A stretch of 64,000 bases of DNA from Vibrio hippocampi (GTDB taxonomy: Bacteria > Pseudomonadota > Gammaproteobacteria > Enterobacterales > Vibrionaceae): positions 434,001 through 498,000 of the forward strand of contig NZ_CAKLCM010000002.1 of assembly GCF_921292975.1 (NCBI RefSeq). Reading direction: 5' to 3'. The notes beneath the pieces were generated by a model, which ran no database searches, was not told the DNA's origin, and worked only from the letters and a program-made list of their open reading frames with translations. Both the position numbers and the translations under genes were made by a program. Below, one piece after another: positions 45,701 through 55,325 of this stretch; the first letter of the stretch is position 1; the number at the start of each line of letters is the position of its first letter.

Positions 45701-48234
45701 AGCAAAAAGCTGAAGAAGCGACGCAAGCAAAAAGTGACTTCTTAGCCAATATGAGCCATGAAATCCGAACACCGATGAACGCCATTATTGGTATGAGTTA
45801 CTTGGCGATGCAGACGGATTTAAATCGCAAGCAAGCAGAGTACGTTAACAAGATTCAAATCTCGGCGGAGTCGCTGCTTGGGATTATCAATGACATTTTA
45901 GATTTTTCTAAAATTGAGGCTGGCAAACTGGATTTGGAGGCGATTGATTTCAATCTGCATGATTCTATCGACAATTTGGTGCAGGTTATTTCACAAAAAA
46001 GTCAGCAGAGTGGCGTCGAATTGTTGACCGATATTTCGCCAGATCTGCCAGTAGATTTAGTGGGTGACCCATTACGCCTTGGGCAAATTTTGCTTAACTT
46101 GGCTAACAATGCCATCAAGTTCACCGATCACGGTGAAATCATTATTAAGGCAGAGCCAGTTGAGTTGAGCGAGGATAGCGCGGTGGTGCAATTCTCGGTC
46201 AAGGATACGGGGATTGGTATGAGTCCCGAACAAGTATCACGCTTATTCCAGTCCTTTAGCCAAGCCGATGCCTCAACCACTCGTAAGTATGGTGGGACGG
46301 GCTTAGGGTTATCCATCAGCAAAACGCTAACCGAGCTAATGAAGGGAAAGATTTGGGTCGAGAGTGAACAAGGTAAGGGAAGTACGTTCATCTTTACTGC
46401 TCATTTTGGTGTCTCGAAAAACCCAACCCAGTCAAAGCGCACGGCAACACACGATGTTAAAGACTTACCCGTGTTGATTGTCGATGATAGTGTGGCGGCG
46501 CGAGAAATTTTACACAACCTCTGTGTCAGTCTCGGCTTTGACGCAGACGTTGCTTCGACGGGTGCCGAGGCACTAGAAAAACTGGTTAGCGCTGAACAAA
46601 GGGGTATGCCAATACCATTGGTGTTAGCGGATTGGAAGATGCCGCACATGGACGGCGTGGAACTCGCCCGCCGTGTTGGAGAACCCGATTTCTTGCAAGT
46701 GCCACCGCATATGGTCATGGTCACAGCCTATGACCGCGATGAAATGTTAAAAAGTGCTGGTGATATTCGTATCGAGGCTTCGATGACCAAGCCTGTCAGC
46801 GCTTCTACCTTATTAGATACGGTCTTGCGCGTCATGGGCAAGAGGGTCTCGACTCAGGTTGAACAAGGGGGCAAGCTTGATTTCTCAGCGACGCGATCTA
46901 TCGCCGAAGCAAAAGTGTTGCTGGTTGAAGACAATGAGATCAACCAAGAGATAGCGACAGAGTTGCTGACCATGGCGGGACTTGAGGTGGTGTCGGTATG
47001 GAACGGTCAAGAAGCAGTCGAAAGAGTGGCCAGCGAAACGTTTGATGCGGTGTTAATGGATATTCAAATGCCCGTGATGGACGGTTATGAGGCAACCAGA
47101 GCCATCCGTGGCAGCGGTAAATTTGATGACTTGCCGATCATTGCGATGACAGCGAATGCTATGGCGGGAGATAAGGAACGCTGTATAGAAGCGGGAATGA
47201 ATGATCACCTCCCTAAACCTATCGACCCACAACAGGTTTATCGCACCCTTGCCCAATGGATAACATCCAGCGGTGAGAGCACAGTGCTACCAACGAATGT
47301 CAGCCAAGCTGAGCCAGAATTTGTGGTGGCAGGTGTCGATACTAAAACCGCGATTGCACGGATGGCGGGTAATGTTAAAGCGTACAAAAAGACACTAATG
47401 CGTGTCGCCAAGAGTGAAGCTGACATTGTTGAACGGATGAATTCTGCATTAGCGGCCAGTGATCTCGATAGCGCGATTATTGCGATTCACTCACTAAAAG
47501 GTGTAGCGGGTAATATCGGTGCCATGAGTATAGTACCGAGTGCCGAGGCGTTGGAGTTGCGTCTGCTTGATAATAAGAGCGTGCGTAATAATACAATCAA
47601 GGGTCAAAGCGAAGCCGATGATGAAGTGAACAGCCTGATTGCGCAAGTCGGGGAAGAAACCGCTCAGGTCATCGAAGCTATCAATGAGGCGCTTGAGCAA
47701 GATGCGCAGCAAAACGTTGGCGAAATAGAACCCACCGGCTTTAACCGACTGGAATTTAACCGAGTAGAGTTTGAGCGATTGACCCATCAGTTGCTCGCAC
47801 AAGTCGATGATTATGACACTTCTGCTGTCGATACATTTGACACCATCCTAGAAACCATTGGTTCAAGACTTGAACCTTCCTTAAAAAATTCCATCGCAAC
47901 GGCACTGAGTCACTATGACTTTGACTCAGTGCCGCCATTAATAACACAGATGTTGGAACAGGTAGGGAACGCCTCTAAGTCAACAGAAAACGCTCAGTTC
48001 GTTGAGACTGATTTAGAGCCCTATTTAAACCGGTTGAGTCAACAGATAGAACAGTTCGATTCCGCAGCGGTAGAGACACTCGATGAACTGTTTGAACATC
48101 CGCTTCCAGAAACCGTGAAGCCGTTACTGGAGCCATTACGAGATGCTTTAAGCCAATATGATTTTGACCAGGGAGAGGCGCTGTTACCGCAAATTACCCG
48201 CCTTGTTTTAGACCGTAACGACAACAAAGGATAA
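42757..48234 (+). CDS. Giant BvgS-like hybrid sensor histidine kinase
   Basis: ATG 42757 (AGGA about 9 bases upstream) gives 1825 residues; a TTG 48 bases earlier is in frame. Order: N-terminal membrane segment; a small helical periplasmic part; a family-3 solute-binding domain (about 195-430, VRVGIEHWPPMLFKTDDGSIGG); membrane segment (LLLGVVVILLVIFIAIAKAL); a second membrane segment, an extracytoplasmic dCACHE-like sensor and a third segment near 800; a PAS domain (IDNASDGIIVVDVNGNIAVF); HisKA with His1001 in MSHEIRTPMN; HATPase (NLANNAIKFTD, GGTGLGLSIS); receiver 1 (ADWKMPHMDG); receiver 2 (LMDIQMPVMDG); and an HPt domain (AIHSLKGVAGNIG). It can run a full phosphorelay. The HD-GYP regulator gene follows 6 bases later and is the likely output. 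The ligand is unknown. Confidence 0.92.
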   Translation: MLISFVWQKFFKLFKSLSAWMLISLSMLVMFPAVAGEEQIDDIHIALYGDLTPNQIKNIAVELKYFDDVMTSSVLSYAFSSDEKWLDRYYEYEPKLTELINALLANKTSGDAEVVADLEQVNLDLVDFEMRAIDLVQAGRRQEAMELINGEDYLLRKNQYMGLLLNLANKIERRILDQQNGEALLLSADEKQWIANHKVRVGIEHWPPMLFKTDDGSIGGLAGAIINQIVEKTGLQVELVEGEWSELLQQFYAGEIDVLPHSYKNLEREQYGEFTTPYFLVRELFFVRKKETQYKTSADLANAKVAISQGYTTIDKIKTVLPNIQVVEAGNIDQAIQLVLDGKADAVLDAESVIKDWLARNKVNSLRSINEDVVSPSTLHLLSSNQLPLLHSILQRGLDSLKLRDLILTQNDWLKPSVSQSSTDETLGVADLGYLLLGVVVILLVIFIAIAKALKVSDQELANKFGSKKFKNGLTLAQVVLCIFLILITLVVTGYAHRKNQGWIQNSLDSLLDSTHDRMTEWVDIEINTLERLANNRELVGIIEKLVTLPNNQQTLLASPLQTQIRQFFDERQSSVDEFGFFVISPDKISLASSRDSNVGTINLIQQQRPDLLEAVLSGDSVFIPPIRSDVMLENVLDGSRSDTMPPTMFFAVPAKNRRGEIIGILTKRVNFDGFFSSILSAGFIGSSGETYAIDRSGLLLSNVRFEEQLHDIGLIPSDQSSSLNLRIADPGVDLTQTDTSPNPDWPLTLMARGIANKNSGNNLAGYRDYRGVEVVGTWVWDERLGIGIAAEIDQRDVFAVQRIFDFILWSMLALAIVLMLGSSMFTFRLGSRATRALTRHQAELESLVSSRTAELRLNAKRTQTIIDNASDGIIVVDVNGNIAVFSPAAEAIFGYAREEVIQSPVSNLMSDSFHQLYLDAQTQGEQINVVVELTGYCKQGETIDIEVAIGQAEFADDYFYTGIVRDATKRKASERELMLAKQKAEEATQAKSDFLANMSHEIRTPMNAIIGMSYLAMQTDLNRKQAEYVNKIQISAESLLGIINDILDFSKIEAGKLDLEAIDFNLHDSIDNLVQVISQKSQQSGVELLTDISPDLPVDLVGDPLRLGQILLNLANNAIKFTDHGEIIIKAEPVELSEDSAVVQFSVKDTGIGMSPEQVSRLFQSFSQADASTTRKYGGTGLGLSISKTLTELMKGKIWVESEQGKGSTFIFTAHFGVSKNPTQSKRTATHDVKDLPVLIVDDSVAAREILHNLCVSLGFDADVASTGAEALEKLVSAEQRGMPIPLVLADWKMPHMDGVELARRVGEPDFLQVPPHMVMVTAYDRDEMLKSAGDIRIEASMTKPVSASTLLDTVLRVMGKRVSTQVEQGGKLDFSATRSIAEAKVLLVEDNEINQEIATELLTMAGLEVVSVWNGQEAVERVASETFDAVLMDIQMPVMDGYEATRAIRGSGKFDDLPIIAMTANAMAGDKERCIEAGMNDHLPKPIDPQQVYRTLAQWITSSGESTVLPTNVSQAEPEFVVAGVDTKTAIARMAGNVKAYKKTLMRVAKSEADIVERMNSALAASDLDSAIIAIHSLKGVAGNIGAMSIVPSAEALELRLLDNKSVRNNTIKGQSEADDEVNSLIAQVGEETAQVIEAINEALEQDAQQNVGEIEPTGFNRLEFNRVEFERLTHQLLAQVDDYDTSAVDTFDTILETIGSRLEPSLKNSIATALSHYDFDSVPPLITQMLEQVGNASKSTENAQFVETDLEPYLNRLSQQIEQFDSAAVETLDELFEHPLPETVKPLLEPLRDALSQYDFDQGEALLPQITRLVLDRNDNKG

Positions 48235-48240
48235 GTAGAA

Positions 48241-49326
48241 ATGTCGATGACGAAAGCAACCATTTTAACGGTGGATGACACCGTCACCAATATTGAAGTA
48301 GTCAAAGGGGTATTGGCTGATGACTACATGGTTCAAGCAGCATTAAGTGGCGAGGTGGCGCTTAAAATTATTGCGAAACGCAAGCCAGATTTGATTTTAC
48401 TCGATGTCATGATGCCGGAAATGGATGGGTATCAGGTATGCGAAATTCTGAAATCTCAACCAGAGACCAAAGATATTCCAGTGATTTTTTTAACTGCAAA
48501 GTCGCAGGAAGAGGATGAAACCTATGGGTTATCGTTAGGTGCGGTGGACTACATTACCAAGCCAATCAGTCCTCCTATCCTCAAAGAACGAGTCAAAAAT
48601 CACTTGCTGTTAAAACAGTCGAGAGAGATTTTGCAACGACAAAACGAGATCCTAGAAGATAAAGTGGTTCAGCGAACCGAGCAACTCAACGACTTGCAAG
48701 ACGTCGCAATGGTGGCAATGGGAGCGCTGGCGGAGTCGCGTGATCCAGAAACTGGCAATCATATTCGACGCACACAGCGCTACGTGAAAGTATTAGCGGA
48801 CGAACTGGCAAAAACCGAAAAGTACCGCGACTATTTGCAGCCCGATGTGATTACTGCTTTATATAAATCCGCACCTTTGCATGACATTGGCAAGGTTGGT
48901 GTGCCGGATAGTATTTTGCTCAAACCCGGTCGATTAACGGATGAAGAATTTGCAGAGATGAAAAAGCACACTAACTATGGGCGCGATGCGATTGAGGCGG
49001 CGGAAGGCTCCTTGGGGATCGCTGACAATTTCTTATTGTTTGCCAAAGAGATCGCCTATTCACATCAAGAAAAGTGGGACGGCTCGGGCTACCCGGAGGG
49101 TTTGATGGGCGAAGCTATTCCAGTCTCGGCGCGAATTATGGCGATCGCCGATGTTTATGATGCCCTGATCAGTGCACGCGTCTACAAGCCAGCTTTTCCC
49201 CATGAAAAAGCGGTGGATATTATTGTTGAAGGCAAAGGCAGTCACTTTGATCCAACGATGGTCGACAGCTTCGTCAACATTACTGAGAAATTTAGACAGA
49301 TTGCCGTGGAGTTCAGCGATAAATAG
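48241..49326 (+). CDS. Response regulator with HD-GYP cyclic-di-GMP phosphodiesterase domain
   Basis: This 361-residue protein has an N-terminal receiver (ILTVDDTVTNIEVVKGVL, phospho-acceptor Asp in LILLDVMMPEMDG, FLTAKSQEEDE, the Lys in DYITKPISP) and a C-terminal HD-GYP domain (about 150-361) with RDPETGNHIRRTQRYV, HDIGKVGVPDSILLKPGRL and HQEKWDGSGYPEG. All HD and GYP residues are present, so active c-di-GMP hydrolysis is expected. Its start is 6 bases after the hybrid kinase stop, so the two form an operon, with the kinase HPt as a likely phosphodonor. The pair would couple an external signal to motile or sessile behaviour. Confidence 0.93.
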   Translation: MSMTKATILTVDDTVTNIEVVKGVLADDYMVQAALSGEVALKIIAKRKPDLILLDVMMPEMDGYQVCEILKSQPETKDIPVIFLTAKSQEEDETYGLSLGAVDYITKPISPPILKERVKNHLLLKQSREILQRQNEILEDKVVQRTEQLNDLQDVAMVAMGALAESRDPETGNHIRRTQRYVKVLADELAKTEKYRDYLQPDVITALYKSAPLHDIGKVGVPDSILLKPGRLTDEEFAEMKKHTNYGRDAIEAAEGSLGIADNFLLFAKEIAYSHQEKWDGSGYPEGLMGEAIPVSARIMAIADVYDALISARVYKPAFPHEKAVDIIVEGKGSHFDPTMVDSFVNITEKFRQIAVEFSDK

Positions 49327-49460
49327 AGTGTTCGGGTCAAGATAGGTTGGGGACAACTGTCGATGGGTCATGAAGTTTGCTTTTACCTCTTGGCTCCTAT
49401 CTTTTGGTTCGTAAGTCTAAGCTTACGCCTATGTCAAAGTTTGATTAGAATGTGTTTTAT

Positions 49461-49505
49461 ACCCAAGTTATCTCGCTGAACCTCGCATCTTGAGGTAACT
49501 TGGGT
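49461..49505. repeat. REP-like inverted repeat downstream of the HD-GYP gene
   Basis: ACCCAAGTTATCTC (49461-49474) and GAGGTAACTTGGGT (49492-49505) pair with one mismatch around a 17-base loop. Short palindromic elements with this kind of layout are scattered in Vibrio genomes. No coding function; the rest of the 49327-49934 gap shows no gene. Confidence 0.6.
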
Positions 49506-49934
49506 TTAGTATCCAAACTGGGCTTGGATCACGTTTAATTATTTCCATCCATTCCTTTGAGTTGTAGGAATATTCCCTGAATTAAAATTGCTATAGTGCA
49601 ATTTGTTGTAGGAGTTCAGTAGCTCGCCAGATATATATTGCGCACGGAATACGATTGCTAATAATTGCGAGGAAATATTAATTATTTAAAATTCCTTTAT
49701 AAACATAGAATTAACGGTTTATGTCTGTGAGTGAATCTCAAAAATATAGGTCTGTTTATGATTAGAATTTAACACTATCAGGAAGGACACCTTTTTTAAT
49801 GATAATTGTTAATAATAATTCTTGTTGTAGAATGCAAACATCACTTAGAAAATTCTGTTGGTTGATACCGCTTAATGGTTTATTTCAACTGATACACATT
49901 ATGCATGACTATAAATATGAGAGGACGTATGGAT

Positions 49935-50312
49935 ATGGAAAAGTGTTTTATAGCGAGCTGTAACTGCTGCTTAAATGGTGATTACTACACTGAGATTCGT
50001 GGAGCTAAACCTTTGGGTATCATTTCTCGAAATGGTTCTTCGAACTTTCACCAAAGGTTGATATGCCTACTGACCTCTGGTGCAGCAGGAACCGTTTATT
50101 CAACACAGGAAATACGCGACTTTGTCTGGGTAGGCAAGCAAGTCGGTGAGGGCAGCGTTCCTCAATTAGTTCATCATACAAGGAAGTTTTTGCCTGAAGG
50201 GTATGACATTGTGAGTCTGCGTGGTAAAGGCTATTTCCTATTTAACCCTGCGGCGCCAGTTTGTCGTTTAAGTGGTGATAGCGGTTATGAAGCTAATGAA
50301 AGGTTAATTTAG
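49935..50312 (+). CDS. Orphan winged-helix (OmpR-type) DNA-binding protein
   Basis: ATG 49935 has GAGGA 9 bases upstream, giving 125 residues; ATGs at 49905, 49917 and 49929 are in frame. From about residue 36 it resembles the Trans_reg_C winged helix without a receiver domain: HQRLICLLTSGAAGTVYSTQ, EIRDFVWVGKQVGEGSVPQL, VHHTRKFLPEGYDIVSLRGK, then GYFLFNP. The GKGYFL wing matches the OmpR-family VRGVGY. The N-terminus is cysteine-rich (CFIASCNCCLNGD) and has no membrane segment. It may be a standalone regulator such as those with sensory N-termini. Targets unknown; no neighbour within 300 bases on the same strand. Confidence 0.65.
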   Translation: MEKCFIASCNCCLNGDYYTEIRGAKPLGIISRNGSSNFHQRLICLLTSGAAGTVYSTQEIRDFVWVGKQVGEGSVPQLVHHTRKFLPEGYDIVSLRGKGYFLFNPAAPVCRLSGDSGYEANERLI

Positions 50313-50540
50313 TTTTGTAATATTAATCCTAACTAATTGTCGTTATTTTCTTAATTCTTATTTTTCAAAGCATTTTATGTGAACAAGTTTTGGATTGAAT
50401 ATAGCGAGCATAAGGAATATCCGCAGCACTAATTTGTCGTTGTATATTTAATATGATGTTAGTTAGGATTACATTTCGTTTGGGAATTGATATTTGTCAG
50501 CGCTTTTAGCAAAGCACTATTTTTTATCGGCGATGGGCTC

Positions 50541-50582
50541 TAGTAGGCAGTGTTTAGTAGGCAGTGTTTAGTAGACAATGTT
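50541..50582. repeat. Three tandem 14-bp repeats
   Basis: TAGTAGGCAGTGTT occurs twice (50541-50554, 50555-50568), then TAGTAGACAATGTT (50569-50582) and a partial TAGTAGACGAT. It lies in the 50313-50634 gap before the pta terminator, which otherwise shows nothing. Confidence 0.8.
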
Positions 50583-50634
50583 TAGTAGACGATAAATTCT
50601 AGTCGATGATGGTAAATATTAAAATTAACCCAAT

Positions 50635-50660
50635 AAAAAACCTCCCGAAGGAGGTTTTTT
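50635..50660 (-). terminator. Intrinsic terminator of the ackA-pta operon
   Basis: AAAAAACCTCC, CGAA, GGAGGTTTTTT; a strong stem with T-runs in both directions, 21 bases beyond the pta stop. Confidence 0.9.
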
Positions 50661-50680
50661 TAATAGGCGTTCGGTGACAC

Positions 50681-52825
50681 TTATCGTTGCTCTTGGCTAG
50701 ATTGAATAGCCGTTAGCGCGATAGTGTAAACAATATCGTCAACAAGTGCGCCACGAGACAGATCGTTCACCGGCTTACGCATACCTTGAAGCATAGGACC
50801 GATAGACACTAGGTCTGCTGAACGCTGTACCGCTTTGTATGTTGTGTTACCTGTGTTTAGGTCAGGGAATACAAATACGGTCGCTTTACCCGCAACTGGA
50901 GAGTTAGGCGCTTTAGAAGCTGCTACGTTCTCCATGATAGCCGCATCGTACTGTAGCGGACCATCAATGATTAGGTCAGGGCGTTTCTCTTGAGCAAGTT
51001 TGGTTGCTTCACGTACTTTGTCTACGTCTGCACCTTTACCAGATTCACCAGTAGAGTATGAGATCATCGCAACACGTGGATCGATACCAAACGCAGTTGC
51101 AGAGTCAGCAGACTGGATTGCAATCTCAGCCAACTGTTCTGCTGTTGGATCTGGGTTGATTGCACAGTCACCGTATACCAATACTTGATCAGGCAGAAGC
51201 ATGAAGAAGATTGAAGATACGATTGAAGTACCTGGTGCCGTCTTGATGATTTGGAACGGAGGAACGATAGTGTTTGCTGTGGTATGAACCGCACCAGACA
51301 CTAGACCGTCAACTTCGTTGTTCTCAAGCATCATCGTACCCAAGAATACTGAATCTTGTAGCTTCTCACGAGCAACAACTTCAGTCATGCCTTTCGCGCC
51401 ACGTAGCTCAACTAAGCGAGCAACATAGTTTTCACGAACAGCATCAGAGTCGATAATCTGAACACCAGCACCTAGCTCAACACCTTGTTGAGCGGCAACG
51501 CGACGGATTTCTTCTGGGTTACCAAGAAGCACACAGTCAGCGATACCGCGCTCAGCACAGATAGCCGCCGCTTTAACAGTACGTGGCTCATCACCTTCAG
51601 GAAGAACGATACGCTTGCCAGCTTTACGAGCAAGTTCTGTTAACTGGTAACGGAATGCTGGTGGGCTTAGCTTACGAGAACCAGTTGTACCTTCAGTTAG
51701 AGAGTCGATCCAAGGACCATCGATGTGGCTTGCCACGTGTTCATTGATGAACTCGATACGCTCTTTATCGTCTGCTGGAACTTCTAGGCTAAAGCTCTGT
51801 AGGTTTAGAGAAGTCTGCCAAGTGTTACCTTGTGCTTTGAAGATCGGTAGACCCGTCTCAAGCGCAGGCTTGATAAGATCACGAATCTCAGCAGGGATAT
51901 CGTAGCCACCGGTTAGAAGCATTGCACCGATTTCAACGCCGTTCATTGCTGCAAGTGCCGCTGCAACGATAACGTCTGGGCGGTCAGCAGAAGTCACAAG
52001 CAGTGAACCTGGCTTGAAGTGCTCGATCATGTTTGGCAGTGAACGTGCACAGAAAGTAATGCTCTTGATACGACGGTTAAGGATGTCACCTTCGTTAATG
52101 ACGGCAGCATTTAGGTGCTGAGCCATGTCATTGGCACGAGTAGCAATTAGCTCGATGTTCCATGGCACACAACCTAGAACACGAATTGGACTCGTGTTGA
52201 AGATCTGCATCACTTCAAGGTTCGCTTGGTGAGCTGAATCAGCATCGTCGAAGATCTCAGAAAGATCTGGACGAGTACGACCCGCATCATCAACTGGCGC
52301 GTTTAGCTTGTTGATGATAACACCAGAGATGTTCTTGTTCTTGGCACCACCGAAGTTAGATACTGCAACCTCAATACGCTCTTTAAGCTGTGTTGGGTTG
52401 TCTGTACCAGGCGTTGCAACGAATACGATTTCAGCGCCAAGTGTTTTAGCGATTTCATCGTTGATTGCGTTTGCAAACGGGTGCTTACGAGTAGGAACTA
52501 GACCTTCGATCAGCGTTACGTCCGCATCAGAATTGATTTGGTTGTAACGCTCAACGATAGTTTCTAGTAGAACATCTACTTTTTCGCTACCGATAAGAGT
52601 TTCTGCTTCTGACATTGGCATTGGTTTGCCAACTTGCATATCGCTGCTTGCGCTAACGATAGTAGAAGTCAGATCCGGTTGGTCGCCACCATGGCGAGGT
52701 TGTGCGATTGGCTTGTAGAATGAGACATTCACGCCTTTGCGTTCCATTGCACGCAATACACCCATACTAACACTGGTAAGACCGACACCGGCGCTAGTAG
52801 GTACAAGCATAATAGTACGGGACAT
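50681..52825 (-). CDS. pta: Phosphate acetyltransferase
   Basis: Pta interconverts acetyl-CoA and acetyl phosphate in the cytoplasm. The 714-residue length matches the long enterobacterial form. Domains: an N-terminal P-loop-like region ([20 protein letters not shown]), a central DRTGG domain (about 220-330) and the C-terminal catalytic PTA domain (about 390-710) with [27 protein letters not shown] and [16 protein letters not shown]. It lies downstream of ackA with a 123-base gap that holds a hairpin. Pta and AckA make ATP and acetate in overflow metabolism and set acetyl-phosphate levels. Confidence 0.97.
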   Translation of the reverse strand: MSRTIMLVPTSAGVGLTSVSMGVLRAMERKGVNVSFYKPIAQPRHGGDQPDLTSTIVSASSDMQVGKPMPMSEAETLIGSEKVDVLLETIVERYNQINSDADVTLIEGLVPTRKHPFANAINDEIAKTLGAEIVFVATPGTDNPTQLKERIEVAVSNFGGAKNKNISGVIINKLNAPVDDAGRTRPDLSEIFDDADSAHQANLEVMQIFNTSPIRVLGCVPWNIELIATRANDMAQHLNAAVINEGDILNRRIKSITFCARSLPNMIEHFKPGSLLVTSADRPDVIVAAALAAMNGVEIGAMLLTGGYDIPAEIRDLIKPALETGLPIFKAQGNTWQTSLNLQSFSLEVPADDKERIEFINEHVASHIDGPWIDSLTEGTTGSRKLSPPAFRYQLTELARKAGKRIVLPEGDEPRTVKAAAICAERGIADCVLLGNPEEIRRVAAQQGVELGAGVQIIDSDAVRENYVARLVELRGAKGMTEVVAREKLQDSVFLGTMMLENNEVDGLVSGAVHTTANTIVPPFQIIKTAPGTSIVSSIFFMLLPDQVLVYGDCAINPDPTAEQLAEIAIQSADSATAFGIDPRVAMISYSTGESGKGADVDKVREATKLAQEKRPDLIIDGPLQYDAAIMENVAASKAPNSPVAGKATVFVFPDLNTGNTTYKAVQRSADLVSIGPMLQGMRKPVNDLSRGALVDDIVYTIALTAIQSSQEQR

Positions 52826-52910
52826 TCTCTAAGTACCTCAGACTATATGTTGGGGAAAAGAGACCAAGATAGCGATTGGGGTAACGCTATTAATCGGCTC
52901 CAATAAGAAA

Positions 52911-52941
52911 ACTGGCTAACCCATAAAATGAGTTAGCCAGT
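52911..52941 (-). terminator. Intercistronic hairpin between ackA and pta
   Basis: ACTGGCTAAC (52911-52920) pairs with GTTAGCCAGT (52932-52941). Read on the minus strand it is followed by TTTTCTT, so it may attenuate transcription from ackA into pta. Confidence 0.75.
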
Positions 52942-52948
52942 TAAATCT

Positions 52949-54145
52949 TTAAAGACCTGCTAGGCGCGCAGTGTCTTCGGCAATGACTAGCTCTTCGTTA
53001 GTAGAGATAACCATTGCAGGGATGCGGCTTGCTTCAGCTGTGATAGTACCTTCACCACCGAAACGTGCTTTTAGGTTTGCTTCGCTATCAACTTCGATAC
53101 CGAATACACCTAGACGGTTAAGAACCATTTCACGGATAGGTGCAGAGTTTTCACCGATACCACCAGTGAATACGATCGCATCTAGGCGGCCGTCAAGAGT
53201 GGCAGTATAACCCGCAACGTATTTCGCTAGACGGTGACAGAACACGTCCATTGCACGAGTTGCTTCTTCTTTTTCACCGTAGTTTTCTTCAACAAAACGG
53301 CAGTCAGAAGTCACTTGAGTTAGACCTTGTAGACCAGACTCTTTGGTTAGCATAGTGTTGATTTGGTCAACAGAGTAGCCAAGCGTGTCGTGTAGGTGGA
53401 AGATGATCGCTGGATCGATATCGCCACAACGCGTACCCATAACGAGACCTTCAAGTGGTGTTAGACCCATTGAAGTATCGACAGACTCACCGTTTTTGAT
53501 TGCACAAACAGAAGCACCGTTGCCTAGGTGGCAGTTAATGATGTTTACTTCGTTTGCTGGCTTGCCAAGTTGCTCTGCAACTTCGCGAGCGATAAATAGG
53601 TGAGAAGTACCGTGCATGCCGTAACGACGGATGCCGTGCTCTTCATATAGGTTGTATGGTAGAGCGTATAGGTAAGCTTCTTTAGGCATTGTTTGGTGGA
53701 ATGCAGTGTCAAATACTGCAGACATTGGCAGGCTTGGGAAAGCTTTTTGCGCCGCTTTAATACCGATGATTGCCGCAGGGTTGTGAAGCGGTGCAAGTGC
53801 TGCACAGTCTTCGATGCCTTTAACAACAGTGTCATCAATCAGTACAGATTGCGTGAACTGCTCACCACCGTGAACAACGCGGTGACCCACAGCAGCAAGT
53901 GCTTGAGAAAGTTCTGGCTTAGAAGCAAGAATAGTTTCAACGATGAAAGATAGAGCTTCATCGTGAGCTGCACCTTCACCAAGTTGTGCTTCATGCTTAC
54001 CATCCAATTTCCACTTAATACGTGCTTCTGGAAGGTTAAGACATTCTGCAAGACCAGTTAGGTGCTCATCACCATTTTCTGCATCAACGATGGCAAATTT
54101 TAGAGAAGAACTACCGCAGTTTAAAACTAAAACCAGCTTAGACAT
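52949..54145 (-). CDS. ackA: Acetate kinase
   Basis: AckA transfers phosphate from acetyl phosphate to ADP, giving ATP and acetate. The 398-residue protein has the ASKHA fold with the start [17 protein letters not shown], the HRVVHGGE loop, [20 protein letters not shown] with the catalytic Asp, RYGMHGTSH and GTRCGDIDP, and ends with the ADENTE-like [14 protein letters not shown]. It is the first gene of ackA-pta and is divergent from yfbV as in other enterics and vibrios. The 54146-54479 region between them carries the promoters; no clear operator was assigned. Confidence 0.97.
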   Translation of the reverse strand: MSKLVLVLNCGSSSLKFAIVDAENGDEHLTGLAECLNLPEARIKWKLDGKHEAQLGEGAAHDEALSFIVETILASKPELSQALAAVGHRVVHGGEQFTQSVLIDDTVVKGIEDCAALAPLHNPAAIIGIKAAQKAFPSLPMSAVFDTAFHQTMPKEAYLYALPYNLYEEHGIRRYGMHGTSHLFIAREVAEQLGKPANEVNIINCHLGNGASVCAIKNGESVDTSMGLTPLEGLVMGTRCGDIDPAIIFHLHDTLGYSVDQINTMLTKESGLQGLTQVTSDCRFVEENYGEKEEATRAMDVFCHRLAKYVAGYTATLDGRLDAIVFTGGIGENSAPIREMVLNRLGVFGIEVDSEANLKARFGGEGTITAEASRIPAMVISTNEELVIAEDTARLAGL

Positions 54146-54479
54146 TCGAGGTTACCTGTAATTAATTTGATCCGAGATCAAGGGTATAAACGTATCTCAA
54201 CACTGAGATGTAATAATTGATTACGATTCAGTATTTATAAAAAAGTCGTCAATCGCCGTATAATGATATGCGATTTTGTCGATAAAATCATATTAGCTTC
54301 CTTGCGAGACACATATCTTGTTGCCTTAATGCGAAATTAAGTCAACAATGGGATTGAGGGCTCGCAAAGAATAACGATAATGGCAGAAGATAACAAAAAA
54401 AATTTGAGAGAACATTAACTTCAGTCAATATTTTGCGAATTTAGTTGAATAGTTCAACTTTTTTTTAGTGAGGTGACCA

Positions 54480-54932
54480 ATGAGTGAACATATCAGTCTG
54501 ACTCAGAGTATAAAAAACGGTCAAAAGTATATGGAACTATGGCCGATGAGAAAGGAACTCACCCCCTTATTTCCCGAGCAGCGTATCATCAAAGCCACCA
54601 AGTTTGGCGTTAAAGTGATGCCTGCGGTTGCCGCGATCAGTGTTCTTACTCAAATGGCATTCAGTAATGCTCAGGCGATGCCGCAAGCGATTATCATCGC
54701 GCTATTTGCTATAAGCTTGCCGATTCAAGGTATGTGGTGGCTCGGCAATCGTTCCAATACACGGCTTCCGCCTGCACTCGCTACTTGGTATCGAGAGCTG
54801 CATCAAAAAGTATTGGAAACAGGTTATGCTTTAGAGCCTGCTAAATCCAAACCCCGCTACAAAGAGCTTGCCATGTTGTTAAATCGTGCATTCCGTCAGC
54901 TTGATAAGAGTGCGTTTGAGCGCTGGTTCTAA
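54480..54932 (+). CDS. yfbV: UPF0208 membrane protein YfbV
   Basis: This 150-residue protein has two membrane segments ([18 protein letters not shown] and [20 protein letters not shown]). The family signature [20 protein letters not shown] precedes the first. It is divergent from ackA, the conserved position. In E. coli YfbV was linked to Ter macrodomain organisation; a definite biochemical role is lacking. GTGAGGTG precedes the ATG. Confidence 0.92.
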   Translation: MSEHISLTQSIKNGQKYMELWPMRKELTPLFPEQRIIKATKFGVKVMPAVAAISVLTQMAFSNAQAMPQAIIIALFAISLPIQGMWWLGNRSNTRLPPALATWYRELHQKVLETGYALEPAKSKPRYKELAMLLNRAFRQLDKSAFERWF

Positions 54933-55020
54933 CTCATTCAACAAGAACTTATTCAATAAGAACTCAATCAACAAAAAACTTAACTCACATTCGCCCTCAC
55001 ATCAGGGGCTCGCAATTTCT

Positions 55021-55048
55021 AAACCAGAGTCGATATCGACTCTGGTTT
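55021..55048 (+). terminator. Intrinsic terminator of yfbV
   Basis: AAACCAGAGTCGAT directly followed by ATCGACTCTGGTTT, a perfect 28-bp palindrome, then a T-run. It lies 88 bases after the yfbV stop. Confidence 0.9.
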
Positions 55049-55116
55049 TTTTTATCTTTATAGCAAATCCTACCTCTACTTTGTGACAGACTCCTTAAGC
55101 CAATGTGATGCTTTGA

Positions 55117-55134
55117 TGTATACAAAAATATACA
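55117..55134. promoter_or_regulatory. TyrR-box-like palindrome upstream of the ABC importer
   Basis: TGTATA, six bases, TATACA is a perfect inverted repeat. It matches the TyrR box (TGTAAA, six bases, TTTACA) at five of six positions in each arm, keeping the invariant G and C. A TTGACA lies at 55169-55174 downstream. Also near are ACAGCTTG (55132-55139) and CAAGCTGT (55162-55169) as a second inverted pair. Confidence 0.5.
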
Positions 55135-55325
55135 GCTTGTTTGAGATCTAAATCGCGAAATCAAGCTGTTGACACGTTTTCGTTTTGTATTGTTAAGAAA
55201 TTCTTTCGATTTGGTTGCGTCTCTGGTAAATATAAAGCCTATTGCACGAGAAGCATTTTCTTGTGTCAGATGCGTAAAATAATAAATACACTTATTAATA
55301 AACATTGCTAAATCAAGGAGTCGAG

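Noticed and set aside
47036..47043. AAACGTTT resembling the glucan operator
   Set aside because: Inside the hybrid kinase gene, lacking the flanking TTG/TAA extension and far from the locus.
49522..49535. CTTGGATCACGTTT shared with 9146-9159
   Set aside because: A 14-base match with no common gene context; probably chance, although both could be weak CRP-like half sites.
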